Source: Chloroflexota bacterium (lineage in GTDB: Bacteria; Chloroflexota; Dehalococcoidia; GIF9; AB-539-J10). From it: a stretch of 47,406 bases of DNA. Both the position numbers and the translations under genes were made by a program. Positions 34,450 through 45,927 of this stretch are shown one piece after another (positions within the stretch are counted from its first letter, which is position 1; each line of letters opens with the position of its first letter). Below the pieces are notes generated by a model, which had not been told where the DNA came from, did no database searches, and saw only the letters and a list, made by a program, of their open reading frames with translations. The stretch covers positions 1 through 47,406 of the forward strand of contig JACAEN010000040.1 of the NCBI GenBank assembly GCA_013388845.1. Direction: 5' to 3'.

Positions 34450-34515
34450 GAATTCTAGGGGCACTATCTTTCACAAGGTGAAGGACAAATCAGGTATAAC
34501 GTCCCCCAGAATACC
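34450..34515 (-). repeat. Island hairpin repeat R1, short form (right-arm copy)
   Basis: Mirror of 12892-12957, abutting the PemK-like gene's stop. Confidence 0.8.
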
Positions 34516-34857
34516 CTATTTGAGCCCCAGGGCATCTCGTAGATTGCTTTCAATTTTCTTCATATCGGCCAGGGGCATTGTTCCAAGCTTCCTAGCTATC
34601 ATACCCCGCTTTATCGTCCTTATGATTCCTGTGGCGACGGAGGGGAAAAGCAGTCCAGCACCCTGCCAATCAGTAATGAGATGGTCGCCCACCAATATCC
34701 GGTCGGTTCTGCTAGTGATTGCCGCAATTACGGCTTCCTGACGGCTTCTATGATAAGCTTCTGAGCTCACTATGACTGCTGGACGCTGCCTCTCTCCAGT
34801 TTCGTCGGAGAATACAAAGCTGACAAGGACTACGTCACCTCGACTATAGTCGGTCAT
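34516..34857 (-). CDS. PemK/MazF-like endoribonuclease toxin (right-arm copy)
   Basis: Mirror of 12550-12891: 113 residues, GDVVLVSF and RPAVIVS strands; start overlaps the antitoxin by 14 bases. Confidence 0.9.
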   Translation of the reverse strand: MTDYSRGDVVLVSFVFSDETGERQRPAVIVSSEAYHRSRQEAVIAAITSRTDRILVGDHLITDWQGAGLLFPSVATGIIRTIKRGMIARKLGTMPLADMKKIESNLRDALGLK

Positions 34858-35125
34858 ACGCTGCGTCCTTTTCATTATCCCAGATTTCGGCAAGCACAGG
34901 GTCAGCCTTCGCGGTCAGCTTGAGGAGTCTATCGAGATTGGCAACTTCTTCGCCCGGACGCAGTGCTTTGTCCAGATCCCCCTTGCGGAAACGGCGATGA
35001 CGTTCCTTACCAATGCGAAAAGCTGGCAGCCTGCCTTCCTTGGTCAGTTTGTAGATAGTTCTTTTAGATACGCACAGGTATTCGGCAGCCTCCTCAACTG
35101 TAAACCATTCTTTAGTGATTACCAT
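34844..35125 (-). CDS. Excisionase/MerR-type HTH antitoxin (right-arm copy)
   Basis: Mirror of 12282-12563: 93 residues, HTH FTVEEAAEYLCVSKRTIYKL; ATG five bases after GGAGG. Confidence 0.85.
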   Translation of the reverse strand: MVITKEWFTVEEAAEYLCVSKRTIYKLTKEGRLPAFRIGKERHRRFRKGDLDKALRPGEEVANLDRLLKLTAKADPVLAEIWDNEKDAAYDRL

Positions 35126-35161
35126 AAACACCTCCGCACTAGCTCGTGTTCGTGAATCCTG

Positions 35162-35196
35162 GTGCTATTCTAGCACATGCACGCAAATAAAAGCAA
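35162..35196 (-). promoter_or_regulatory. Promoter and palindromic operator of the HTH/PemK operon (right-arm copy)
   Basis: Mirror of 12211-12245: TAGAAT -10 inside GTGCTA-GAA-TAGCAC. Confidence 0.5.
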
Positions 35197-35236
35197 TATC
35201 ATGTCCTCGTTCAATACCTTAGTGATATTTCCTTTT

Positions 35237-35491
35237 TGTCGTTGCGAGGAGCGAGTCTTCGCTTACGCTTCGGAATAGACTCCGCAATCCCGAGAAGGGA
35301 AATCCTAAATCCCAAGCACCAAATCCTAAACAAAAGAAAGGAAGATTTAATTCGTCTCATCCAAATACCAATGCTCAAAACGTTTAGGATTTTGAATGTT
35401 GATATTTGAATTTGTTTGGACTTTGGATTTTGCCATTTGGAATTTAGCCGATGAGATTGCCACGCCCCGACAAGTCGGGGTTCGCAATGAC
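35237..35491. repeat. Composite of two inverted GTCATTGCGA-type palindromes (right-arm copy)
   Basis: Mirror of 11916-12170. The gene-free gap 35126-35700 holds only this composite, the operon promoter and a degenerate hairpin repeat. Confidence 0.55.
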
Positions 35492-35506
35492 ATGCCGGTA
35501 GGGGCG

Positions 35507-35572
35507 AGAATCTCAGGGACGCTATACCAATCAGGCCTGCTGCAAATCAGGCATTGTTTCCACAAAATATCA
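35507..35572 (-). repeat. Degenerate hairpin repeat R0 (right-arm copy)
   Basis: Mirror of 11835-11900. Confidence 0.4.
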
Positions 35573-35700
35573 ATGCTGACATGGATTGATTCTTATCGAA
35601 CCTGTATCTATCGCTTCAAATCCTGTTTAAGACTATGCTACACTTATTAATGACGGGCAGGGTCTGAGCGAAGGGATTTAGCCCTACCCAGGAGTGAAAT

Positions 35701-35910
35701 GTGGAAAAGGAGATAATTTTTCTAGTAGAAGAAGCCCCGGAAGGCGGTTATACCGCCAAGGCGCTCGGACATAACATCTTTACCGAAGCCGATTCCCTTG
35801 CCGAGTTGAAAAGGATGGTGCAGGACGCCATGCATTGCCATTTCGAGGCTAAGGAGATGCCCCGGCTCATCCGTCTGCACATGGTAAAGGACGAGGTTAT
35901 CGCCGTATGA
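35701..35910 (+). CDS. hicB: HicB-like antitoxin (right-arm copy)
   Basis: Mirror of 11497-11706: GTG start after CAGGAGTGAAAT, 69 residues, no C-terminal DNA-binding domain. Confidence 0.82.
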   Translation: MEKEIIFLVEEAPEGGYTAKALGHNIFTEADSLAELKRMVQDAMHCHFEAKEMPRLIRLHMVKDEVIAV

Positions 35911-36152
35911 AGCTCCCCAGGGACCTGGGCGGTGAGGAACTCGCTGCCCTGTTGGGCAGGTACGGCTATAAGATAACCCGCCAGACCGGTAGCCATATGC
36001 GGTTGACATCCACCTCTAAAGGCTTTGAACATCACATCACCATTCCCAGGCACAAACCTCTCAGAGTCGGCACTCTGAGCAGTATCGTGAATGAGATTGC
36101 TGCTTACCTTGAAATAGAGCGTCAAGAACTAGTCAAAGAGCTGTCTAGGTGA
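35907..36152 (+). CDS. hicA: HicA-like mRNA interferase toxin (right-arm copy)
   Basis: Mirror of 11255-11500: 81 residues, catalytic His30 in GSHMRL; ATGA overlap with hicB. Confidence 0.88.
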   Translation: MKLPRDLGGEELAALLGRYGYKITRQTGSHMRLTSTSKGFEHHITIPRHKPLRVGTLSSIVNEIAAYLEIERQELVKELSR

Positions 36153-36173
36153 ATAAACCCAGAGGAAGATAAA

Positions 36174-36245
36174 GAGGCGGTTCCAGCATTAGCCTCCGCA
36201 GTGAGCGGAACCTAGAAGTCCAGTTTCTACTTTTGGCTTCGCCTC
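36174..36245. terminator. Structured element between convergent hicA and DUF2851 genes (right-arm copy)
   Basis: Mirror of 11162-11233: nested GAGGCG/CGCCTC, GGTTCC/GGAACC and TAGAA/TTCTA stems. Confidence 0.35.
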
Positions 36246-36280
36246 ACTTTCAGCTATTATACCTTGTTTTGCCAGTATCC

Positions 36281-37639
36281 TTAACAGGAGGATCCGCTTG
36301 AAGCCAGAGGACACTGTGCGCATCTGCCCTCACGACAGTAGCTCCTGAAGATGTGAATTAAGCCTTGCTGATGGCAGGCAGTTAAAGCAAAGTGTCCTTC
36401 TAAGTCTAGCTGGTTCCTCATGTGCCGCGTCAGGTAGTTCTCGGCTAGTTTGGGATAATTGCTGTAAAGCTCCATGGCGTTCTCTCTCAGCTTCGGTTCA
36501 TCAGCTAATTCTCCCCAGGAGAAAGCAAAGGGCAATACCACGTTTACGGCAATTTCACCAGCTTTGCTACGCCCGAGAAGAGCGGGTATCTTTGTTTTAT
36601 TTCTGGCATCGAAATCGAAATGGTCGCGCCAATAGCCATCACCAACCACAGTCAGGCTGTCGTTCAGAACGCGATGGCCAGCGGGCAGAGGCGCCTCTCT
36701 CACTAGCCGCAATATCCCGGCTAGAAGCCCTTCTTTGCGGTAGCGCTCAAGAAGGTAGCTCTGGGCGATGAGGCGCCGCACTGGAGAATTGTTGGGGTAT
36801 ATGTGCGAGAAGTTCCAGGCGTCTTCGGTCATGGCTTCGATTCCCTGGCCTTCGGAGCGCCATATTTGCTCCAATTCCTGAACCTCTTGTTCCTTCGACG
36901 GGCTCAGGACAAGCCCCGTGGAAGATTTGCCCTGCTTTCTTTGGGAAGGCAATAGCCCGGCTGCGCCTAACAATAAGGCTTGCTTCGCAGCCAGGCCCTT
37001 TCGGGCTTCCAGGGAGCTCAGGGGCATTCTGTCAGCCAGTTCTTGAAAGGGCTTTGTGTTTTTGGCATAGCCCAGAGCTCGCATCAGGCCCCGGAAAAGC
37101 ACTTGCTCCGCCTCCTCCTTCTGAGCGAAGCGAAGAACCTCGTCTTGAAACTGCCTCGCCTTCTCTGTGAACCTCTCCTGCCCCGTAGCGGTCAAGAGCT
37201 TTGCTAAAGTTTGGCTATCCATATGGTCCAGTATCTGGAAGCAGGGAAGGTGCTGAGGCAACAGATAAGGCTGGTGACGTAGCACCTGCGCCAGACAGAG
37301 CACGGGAACCAGTTTGCCACTTTTTACCAAGGTGGCTGAGCTGGAGTCGTGCCAGAGCACCACATGCAGGATGACATTATTATAGGCAGCGTCAGCATGA
37401 TGTGCATGGCTATACCAGTCGCTGGATTTAACGTGAACCTCGACATCCCCTTTGGTCAAGCGGGATTTGTGGGCGATGACCGCATCCCGAAAATCGGGGC
37501 CATCATCGCCACTAATCCTTCCCGGATAGATGACGTTGACTAGCTCATCTTCCGTGCCGGCGAGCTCCTTGCCCACCACCTGTTGCCATATCAGAGCCGC
37601 TTGTCTTTCTGAGAATTTTATCCGATTACGTGTAGCCAT
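36281..37639 (-). CDS. DUF2851 family protein (right-arm copy)
   Basis: Mirror of 9768-11126: 452 residues, GDVEVHVKSSDW signature, C-terminal CREGRCAQC cluster and in-frame palindromic repeat insertion. Confidence 0.88.
   Translation of the reverse strand: MATRNRIKFSERQAALIWQQVVGKELAGTEDELVNVIYPGRISGDDGPDFRDAVIAHKSRLTKGDVEVHVKSSDWYSHAHHADAAYNNVILHVVLWHDSSSATLVKSGKLVPVLCLAQVLRHQPYLLPQHLPCFQILDHMDSQTLAKLLTATGQERFTEKARQFQDEVLRFAQKEEAEQVLFRGLMRALGYAKNTKPFQELADRMPLSSLEARKGLAAKQALLLGAAGLLPSQRKQGKSSTGLVLSPSKEQEVQELEQIWRSEGQGIEAMTEDAWNFSHIYPNNSPVRRLIAQSYLLERYRKEGLLAGILRLVREAPLPAGHRVLNDSLTVVGDGYWRDHFDFDARNKTKIPALLGRSKAGEIAVNVVLPFAFSWGELADEPKLRENAMELYSNYPKLAENYLTRHMRNQLDLEGHFALTACHQQGLIHIFRSYCREGRCAQCPLASSGSSC
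36302..36331 (-). repeat. 30-bp island boundary direct repeat (right-arm copy)
   Basis: Mirror of 11076-11105; exact partner within 28005-28040. Confidence 0.7.
36892..36914 (-). repeat. Short palindromic repeat inside the DUF2851 gene (right-arm copy)
   Basis: Mirror of 10493-10515, encoding GLVLSPSK in frame. Confidence 0.6.
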
Positions 37640-37650
37640 GGCGTAAAAAA

Positions 37651-38367
37651 TTACTCCCCGCTTTCTACCAACTGTTGGAACCTCAGAGCATCTTCATACA
37701 TGGTTATGTTGTTGAAGAGGACATAAGCTCCGCCCATGCTCAGGTCTCGAAGCCTAGCCAACTCGTCATCGGTATATTGGTGACGATAACCAGGTCCCCC
37801 GTGCAGGCGGAAGTACTTCAGCTTTCCATAGGCTGCTTTGCTCTCCAGCGGGTCAACACAATGAACAAGGTCTAAATCTTGACATAATGTTAAGATGATG
37901 TCCTCGTTCCATGTGCCTCGCGGTTCCCAGACGAAGATGAAATCGCCCCTATCTATATTCGTGAAGAAACGCCTCATATTTTTGATGTTTTCGGCGGTGG
38001 GGGTGAAGCTCGGGGGACATTGAAAAACGATGACTCTGGCTTTCAGGGCTTGAGCGATGTCCCGCGTCTTTCCCCACGCCTCAAGCACCTCTTCAGTGGG
38101 CTTGAAGAAGCCGTAGTTGCCCTCCTTATCGGAGGGGATATGCAAGCCGGCTTTTCGATAGGTGGGACTGGATGGCAAGTGGGTTATCTCCTGCCAGGCT
38201 TTCAAGGTGAATTCGAAATCTTCAGGAACTTCCTCACGCCATTTTTGGGCAGTGGCGATGAGCGGAGGCTTATAAAAAGTCTGCTGTATTTCCACCAGCT
38301 TGAAGTGCTCCGAATATTTCTTCTTGCTTCTGGGAAAACCGCAGCAGCCAACCTTAACTTGATTCAT
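37651..38367 (-). CDS. DUF72 (YecE-like) family protein (right-arm copy)
   Basis: Mirror of 9040-9756: 238 residues, VGCCGFPRSKKKYSEHF start, WEPRGTW and FRLHGG. Confidence 0.9.
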   Translation of the reverse strand: MNQVKVGCCGFPRSKKKYSEHFKLVEIQQTFYKPPLIATAQKWREEVPEDFEFTLKAWQEITHLPSSPTYRKAGLHIPSDKEGNYGFFKPTEEVLEAWGKTRDIAQALKARVIVFQCPPSFTPTAENIKNMRRFFTNIDRGDFIFVWEPRGTWNEDIILTLCQDLDLVHCVDPLESKAAYGKLKYFRLHGGPGYRHQYTDDELARLRDLSMGGAYVLFNNITMYEDALRFQQLVESGE

Positions 38368-38596
38368 CGTGCTTCTCTCCAGCCTTATACTCAAAGCCAC
38401 TGCGCTCAGCAATTATGCTGAGCAAGGTCGCTGATGCTCCACGAGGTCGGTACATCCCGGTCTCCCATTCGCTGATTGTCTGCTGACGCGTGCCTAATTC
38501 CTCGGCTAGCTTGGCTTGAGTTAGGTTGAGATGTTGCCTGAGCGCCTTGATCTCTTCCTTGCTCCATTGCCTTTTCTTCTTTTTTCTCTGTTCCAT
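38354..38596 (-). CDS. XRE-family HTH regulator (right-arm copy)
   Basis: Mirror of 8811-9053: 80 residues, LTQAKLAEELGTRQQTISEW helix-turn-helix; overlaps the DUF72 gene by 14 bases. Confidence 0.85.
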   Translation of the reverse strand: MEQRKKKKRQWSKEEIKALRQHLNLTQAKLAEELGTRQQTISEWETGMYRPRGASATLLSIIAERSGFEYKAGEKHDESS

Positions 38597-38604
38597 CGGG
38601 TAAG

Positions 38605-38633
38605 ATTATACACGGTTCAGTGTAAAAATTCAA
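38605..38633 (-). promoter_or_regulatory. Promoter with inverted repeat of the XRE regulator (right-arm copy)
   Basis: Mirror of 8774-8802: TTGAAT, 17 bases, TATAAT, with TACAC-N6-GTGTA inside. Confidence 0.6.
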
Positions 38634-38663
38634 GAAAATTTGCCAAAATTTAGGAAAAACCTC

Positions 38664-38691
38664 TTGCATTTTTGGGCTTTCTTGGTATAAT
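38664..38691 (+). promoter_or_regulatory. Sigma-70 promoter of groES-groEL (right-arm copy)
   Basis: Mirror of 8716-8743: TTGCAT at 38664-38669 and TATAAT at 38686-38691. Confidence 0.7.
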
Positions 38692-38697
38692 AAAAAT

Positions 38698-38724
38698 TTA
38701 GCAATCTCAAGGATAGACTGCTAA
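38698..38724 (+). promoter_or_regulatory. CIRCE operator (right-arm copy)
   Basis: Mirror of 8683-8709: TTAGCAATC-N9-GACTGCTAA. Confidence 0.88.
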
Positions 38725-38745
38725 AAATCAAGGAAAGGAGGGAAC

Positions 38746-40673
<1,928 letters not shown>

Positions 40674-40694
40674 GCAGCCGCTGACTGCTTTGAG

Positions 40695-40729
40695 AGCAAA
40701 GGGCCCCGCTCAAAGGGGCCCCTTTTGCT
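40695..40729. terminator. Bidirectional terminator groEL / M16 peptidase (right-arm copy)
   Basis: Mirror of 6678-6712: GGGGCCC stem with A- and T-rich flanks. Confidence 0.85.
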
Positions 40730-40734
40730 ATACA

Positions 40735-41997
40735 TCATACTCTAAGCAACTGCCTCAGAGGCTTTTCTTCCTTAATTGGACCTGTTATAGCCAGATTAAG
40801 CCCGTTGTCGGTTAGAATCTCCTCGGCTACCTGTTTTAGCTCATCCATGGTGATGGCATCCACAATGGAAATCACATCGTCTATGTCCAGGATTTGTCGC
40901 ATCAATATTTCCTGGCTGCCGTACCATAATGCGACATTCTGACTATCCTCAAACCGCAAATATAATCTGCCCTTTGTCAGTTCTTTAGCCCTGGTAAGTT
41001 CATTTGCCGTAACTCCTTGCTTAATCTTCGACAGCTCTTCAAGTATAGCGGCCAGGGCAATCTGCACCTTTTTGGGGTCAACGCCAGCATAAATGATAAA
41101 CGACCCCGAGTTGAGGAAGTGCTCGGCATAACTGTGAATGTCATAGGCTAGCCCTCTACGCTCTCGTATCTCTGTAAATAAGCGGCTGCTCATGCCCCCA
41201 CCGAGCACTGTATTAAGCAAGCCAATGGTAAAACGTTGCGGGTGAGAGTAGGAAAAGCCGTGAACAGCCAGGCACAGATGCGCTTGCTCGATTTCTCTGG
41301 AATCGATGCGCAACCTGGCTTCTGTTTGTTTGTCATTAGTTACATAGCTGGTCGATGGTTCACCGGCAGCCCATTTGTTGAACAAAGGCTCGATTCGAGC
41401 TATCGCTTCCTCGTGCTGGATGTTGCCTGCAATACTGATGACGGTGTTATTGGGCATATATCTGCGAGCAACATAATCTAGTAGCTGCTCTCTGGTTATT
41501 GAGGACACAGTCCCCTTATAGCCCGTGACCTCGCGCCCCAGTGGCTGCTCGGGCCATAACAACTCGTCTATGAGCATGTTTACCCTCTGCTGAGGAATGT
41601 CCAAGTTCATATTGATTTCTTCCATGATGACCTGGCGCTCCTTTTCCGTATCTTCGTTGTCAAAGCGAGAATGAAGCAAGAGGTCGGATAGCACATCCAG
41701 GGCAATGGGGAAATGAGGGCTAGCCACTTTACACCAGAAGGCAGTTACCTCTTTGTCCGTACTACCGTTGATTATGCCACCGACGCCCTCGATAGCCTCG
41801 CTTATCTCTTTAGCAGTCGGCCGCCGCTCTGTGCCTTTGAAAAACAAATGCTCGGCGAAGTGGGAGATGCCGGCCTCTTCGTCAGTTTCGTAGCAGGAAC
41901 CGGCGCCCACGAGGATAGCAAGGCATACTGAGCGACTATGGGGCATAGTGCTGGTGATAACCCTCAAACCGTTATCGAGCACAGCCTTGTTGTACAT
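40735..41997 (-). CDS. M16 family zinc metallopeptidase (right-arm copy)
   Basis: Mirror of 5410-6672: 420 residues, HFAEH at 46-50 and RRGLAYDIHSY in the second half. Confidence 0.93.
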   Translation of the reverse strand: MYNKAVLDNGLRVITSTMPHSRSVCLAILVGAGSCYETDEEAGISHFAEHLFFKGTERRPTAKEISEAIEGVGGIINGSTDKEVTAFWCKVASPHFPIALDVLSDLLLHSRFDNEDTEKERQVIMEEINMNLDIPQQRVNMLIDELLWPEQPLGREVTGYKGTVSSITREQLLDYVARRYMPNNTVISIAGNIQHEEAIARIEPLFNKWAAGEPSTSYVTNDKQTEARLRIDSREIEQAHLCLAVHGFSYSHPQRFTIGLLNTVLGGGMSSRLFTEIRERRGLAYDIHSYAEHFLNSGSFIIYAGVDPKKVQIALAAILEELSKIKQGVTANELTRAKELTKGRLYLRFEDSQNVALWYGSQEILMRQILDIDDVISIVDAITMDELKQVAEEILTDNGLNLAITGPIKEEKPLRQLLRV

Positions 41998-42014
41998 CCC
42001 GGTTCTATCGGGAT
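41996..42014 (-). other. Hairpin over the M16 start codon (right-arm copy)
   Basis: Mirror of 5393-5411: ATCCCG/CGGGAT stem. Confidence 0.35.
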
Positions 42015-42016
42015 GA

Positions 42017-42046
42017 ATTTTACCTTGCTTTTCTATTGCTGGTCAA
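42017..42046 (-). promoter_or_regulatory. Putative promoter of the M16 peptidase (right-arm copy)
   Basis: Mirror of 5361-5390: TTGACC, 18 bases, TAAAAT. Confidence 0.45.
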
Positions 42047-42167
42047 TGAAACTTCGCTGCCTGTGATGTTCAATCCTTCTCACCCTGCTGTATAATTGAC
42101 AATATCCGGACAAGTTGGCATCTTGTCGAATTCCATTTTGAAGCTCATCTGGATGGGAAGTAAACAA

Positions 42168-43436
42168 ATGAGAATTAGGCTTCCGTATGGGAAAGATAAG
42201 ACTGTTATCGTGGATGTTCCTGACAAAAATGTCTTTTTTGTTGTTGATAGGGGCATAGCCCCCTCATTAAAGAACCCTCGAGATGAAATCAGGAGAGCTT
42301 TAAGAAATCCCATTGGCACCCCTCCACTGCAAGAATTGGTGGGCTCCAAAGACAAAGTCGTTGTCATTGGCGACGATATCACCCGACCGACGCCTCAAAG
42401 CATTGTTGTGCCGGTTTTGCTTGATGAATTAAACGCTGTTGGGGTTCCCGATGGAAATATTCAGGTTATCATTGCCCTGGGCACCCACCGTGAGATGAGC
42501 GAGAAGGAAATTAGAGAAAAATATGGCAGTGAGGTTGTTAAACGGGTGCCAGTGGTAAACCATGATTATAAGGACCTTAAAAAGTTAGTGGACATGGGCC
42601 AGACGAAGACAGGCATTCCCATCAGCGTTAACAAGGAGGTTTGCGATGCTGACTTCGTCATCGGCGTCGGTAATATTGTGCCCCATTGCCTTGCTGGCTG
42701 GGCTGGAGGGGGGAAAATCATTCAACCCGGAGTTTGTGGGGAAGAAACTACAGCCCTAACTCATGTCATGGCTGGTAGAGTAAGACCCATCACCAAGCTT
42801 ATGGGCAGATTGGACAGCGATGTAAGGAGGGAAATAGATGCTGTGGCCTTAAAAGCTGGGCTCAAATTGATTGTTAATACGGTGCTAAATCGGGAGGACA
42901 AAATATCGCATGTGGTGGTTGGCGACCCTATACAAGCATTTAGAGAAGGGGTTAAAGCGGCTGAGAGAATATATTGCCCGGAAGTGCCGGGACTTGGCGA
43001 CATAGTGGTTGTTTCCAGCTATCCCGCCGATATTGACTACTATCAAGCCTCCAAGGCACTGGCCTACGCTAGCTTGGCAGTAAAGCAAGGTGGGACTATG
43101 GTTCTCGTAACACCTTGCCCTGAGGGAATTTCCCCTATACATCCCGTACTCAAGGAAAGAGCCACGCTGACTTACAGTGAAAATCTCGAGGCAATTGAGA
43201 AAAAAGAGATTGATGATTTGATAGCCGGGGCTGTCCTTCTGGTCCACGCCCAGATATTGGAACGGGCTGAAGTAATCTGCTATTCCCATGGGCTTACCAA
43301 GGAAGACAAGAAAGCGTTGGGATTCAAGCACGCCAACACGGTGGAAGAAGCGATGGAGATGGCTTTCAGGAGCCAGGGAAGGGATGCCAAGGTTGGCGTT
43401 CTTAAGTGTGGAGAAATATTGCCTATGGTAAAATAG
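42168..43436 (+). CDS. larA: LarA-like nickel-pincer racemase family protein (right-arm copy)
   Basis: Mirror of 3971-5239: 422 residues, His107, His173, Lys183 and His199 at LarA spacing. Confidence 0.85.
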   Translation: MRIRLPYGKDKTVIVDVPDKNVFFVVDRGIAPSLKNPRDEIRRALRNPIGTPPLQELVGSKDKVVVIGDDITRPTPQSIVVPVLLDELNAVGVPDGNIQVIIALGTHREMSEKEIREKYGSEVVKRVPVVNHDYKDLKKLVDMGQTKTGIPISVNKEVCDADFVIGVGNIVPHCLAGWAGGGKIIQPGVCGEETTALTHVMAGRVRPITKLMGRLDSDVRREIDAVALKAGLKLIVNTVLNREDKISHVVVGDPIQAFREGVKAAERIYCPEVPGLGDIVVVSSYPADIDYYQASKALAYASLAVKQGGTMVLVTPCPEGISPIHPVLKERATLTYSENLEAIEKKEIDDLIAGAVLLVHAQILERAEVICYSHGLTKEDKKALGFKHANTVEEAMEMAFRSQGRDAKVGVLKCGEILPMVK

Positions 43437-43558
43437 AAATGCGGCTGCAGGCTTCGCCTTTCGGCGTGGAATCCCAAATTCGTATATAATCAATGGCGTA
43501 ATTTAGTACAAATCAAGAGTGCAAAACCCCGGGCATTGACAAATTTTTGGAGGTACAT

Positions 43559-45439
43559 ATGAAGAAGAAGGTTGATTCCTGGTTCGGCTATATGGGACAG
43601 GTGTTAAGGGTAGACTTGACGCACCGTAAGTGCCGTGTGGAACCCTTGCAGAAAGAATTGGTTGAAAATTTCATCGGTGGTCGTGGATTTGGCGCCAAGA
43701 TTCTATGGGATGAAATCCCGGCTGGCATTGACCCGCTAAGCCCGGAGAACAAATTAGTAATATCGACAGGTCCTCTTACCGGCACAAAAGTTCAATCCGC
43801 ATCCAGATGGGTGGCTCAGTTTAAATCTCCTCTGACCGGCATATACTGCAGAAGCGTAGGTGGAGGTTACTTTGGCGCTGAGCTCAAGTTTGCTGGCTAC
43901 GATATGGTGATTGTTGAGGGCAAGGCTGAGAGGCCTGTTTACGTGTGGATAGATGATGATAAAGTGGAGTTTAAGAATGCTACGAAGGTTTGGGGTATGA
44001 ACACATTAGCCGCTAGGGATTTTTTACTAGAGGAAACAGAGAAAGGGGCTAGGGCGATTATAGTAGGGCCAGCTGGGGAGAACCTGGTAAAGGTCGCCGC
44101 CATAGTTACTGACGACTCCCGAACTGCTGCTAGAGGAGGCCCTGGTGCTGTGATGGGTTCCAAGAATCTCAAGGCTATCGTGGTGAAGGGGTCTAAAAAG
44201 CCAGTTATCTATAACGAGGAAGCTCTGGGGGAGGCAGTAAAGGAACAAATACAAGCTTACCGCCAGTGGTCTCACTTCAAAGACTTCCATGAGCTTGGTA
44301 CGGACCATGCTGTTTATCTGTGGTACACCTTTGGCCATTTCCCACCATACAACTTTCAGCAGCGCGAGTTAGCGGGAGTAGAAAGGTTCCGGCCAGAAGT
44401 TCTGGCAAGCTATGTAGTTGGGCATAAGGGTTGCTACGGCTGTATGGTCAGGTGCGGGAAGGTCTTTAAGGTTACCAAGGGACCATATGCTGGTATCGCT
44501 TGGGAATTTCCCGAGCTAGAGACTCACTGGTCTTTCGGGGGAATTCTGGGAAACTGTAATATAGAGTCAATCATTGCTGCCAACATGCTCTGCGACCTAT
44601 ATGGTTTAGATACAATCTCAACGGGAGTAGCCATAGCTTTCGCCACGGAACTCTATGAGAAGGGCATTATAGGTAAAAGCGAAACCGATGGACTGGAACT
44701 TAAATGGGGCGACGCTGAAGTTATGTTAGAGATGGTAAAGCGCATAGCTTTGAGAATGGGCAACATGGGCAATTTGCTCGCCGAGGGGACTAAAAGGGCA
44801 GCGGAGATTATTGGCAGGGGTGCGGAAAAGTATGCAATGCATATCAAAGGATTGGAGATGCCCGCATACGATCCGCGTGCCATGAAAGGGCAAGGCTTGG
44901 GCCTGGCCACTGGCACAATCGGGGGTAGTCATGCCATAAGCTGGAATAAGTTTGAGATATTGGGCGTTCCCAAGAAAGTTGACCCCTTCATTGTTGAGGG
45001 CAAGGCGGAGCTAGCCAAGTACGTTCAAGACGAGATGGCTGCCTGTGAAACCGCTGTGTTTTGCAAACTCACCGTAAATCATAACATGACTAATCCCAAC
45101 TTCTATAGTAAGGTCTTATACTCAGCTACGGGCATCGAGGAGTTTAAAGATCCCAAATATCTCTGGCTGGTTGGGGAGAGAATCTGGAATCTGGAGAGGG
45201 CTTTCGATGTCAGAGAAGGTATTGAGCGTAAGCATGACACCGTACCTGTTAGATTGCTTAAGGAAGCTATGCCGAGAGCCCCGGCAAAGGGGCAAATTTT
45301 TGAGCTTGACAAACTCCTTAAGGACTACTATCGAGTTAGAGGGTGGGATGAACGTGGGAGCCCCACCAAGAAGAAACTTGTGGAGCTGGGACTGGTCGAG
45401 GTAGCTGGGGAGCTTGAGAAGAAAGCTCTTCCAACTTAA
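43559..45439 (+). CDS. aor: Tungsten aldehyde:ferredoxin oxidoreductase (right-arm copy)
   Basis: Mirror of 1968-3848: 626 residues, Fe-S ligands Cys292, 295, 299 and 502; GGAGG before the ATG. Confidence 0.95.
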   Translation: MKKKVDSWFGYMGQVLRVDLTHRKCRVEPLQKELVENFIGGRGFGAKILWDEIPAGIDPLSPENKLVISTGPLTGTKVQSASRWVAQFKSPLTGIYCRSVGGGYFGAELKFAGYDMVIVEGKAERPVYVWIDDDKVEFKNATKVWGMNTLAARDFLLEETEKGARAIIVGPAGENLVKVAAIVTDDSRTAARGGPGAVMGSKNLKAIVVKGSKKPVIYNEEALGEAVKEQIQAYRQWSHFKDFHELGTDHAVYLWYTFGHFPPYNFQQRELAGVERFRPEVLASYVVGHKGCYGCMVRCGKVFKVTKGPYAGIAWEFPELETHWSFGGILGNCNIESIIAANMLCDLYGLDTISTGVAIAFATELYEKGIIGKSETDGLELKWGDAEVMLEMVKRIALRMGNMGNLLAEGTKRAAEIIGRGAEKYAMHIKGLEMPAYDPRAMKGQGLGLATGTIGGSHAISWNKFEILGVPKKVDPFIVEGKAELAKYVQDEMAACETAVFCKLTVNHNMTNPNFYSKVLYSATGIEEFKDPKYLWLVGERIWNLERAFDVREGIERKHDTVPVRLLKEAMPRAPAKGQIFELDKLLKDYYRVRGWDERGSPTKKKLVELGLVEVAGELEKKALPT

Positions 45440-45465
45440 ACCTCAGTTTTATTCTGGGGTCATCA

Positions 45466-45729
45466 ATGAAAGTTCTTGCCAAGTTTGTGGGCAGTCCCTA
45501 TAAGATTGTTGGCGTATCAGATATTTGGCTTTTCTTCGACAAAGATGAGATTACGGTGCGAGAGCTTCTCAACAAGCTTGAAATGGAAAGGGGAGTTAAA
45601 TTTACCCTGGAAAGTGATAACATCGTAATCTTAGTAAACGGGAGACGCATAGAATTTATGGGCGGTTTGGATGCCAGGCTTAAGGACTTGGATGAGATTG
45701 TAGTGGCGTCTATTATTGGTGGCGGCTAG
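45466..45729 (+). CDS. MoaD/ThiS-like sulfur carrier (right-arm copy)
   Basis: Mirror of 1678-1941: 87 residues ending in GGG, 26 bases after the AOR gene. Confidence 0.8.
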   Translation: MKVLAKFVGSPYKIVGVSDIWLFFDKDEITVRELLNKLEMERGVKFTLESDNIVILVNGRRIEFMGGLDARLKDLDEIVVASIIGGG

Positions 45730-45790
45730 TATCTAATTCAGAGCGTTTTTATAACACGTAGCGTCGAGCAATTTGAGGTGGGGGGAAAAT

Positions 45791-45862
45791 ATGGAGAGTG
45801 TTAATGCTGACATTCCAGCTCAAAGCGAGTGTAGCTGTATAATAGACTACAGGTGCGTCTGA
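45791..45862 (+). CDS. Possible 23-residue small ORF (right-arm copy)
   Basis: Mirror of 1545-1616; three cysteines, purine-rich run before the ATG. Confidence 0.15.
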   Translation: MESVNADIPAQSECSCIIDYRCV

Positions 45863-45927
45863 GGTTCTAAAATACTGCTACCGGCAGATTCCCGTGATGA
45901 CTACAGTTGCCGCGGTCAAGCTCAAAG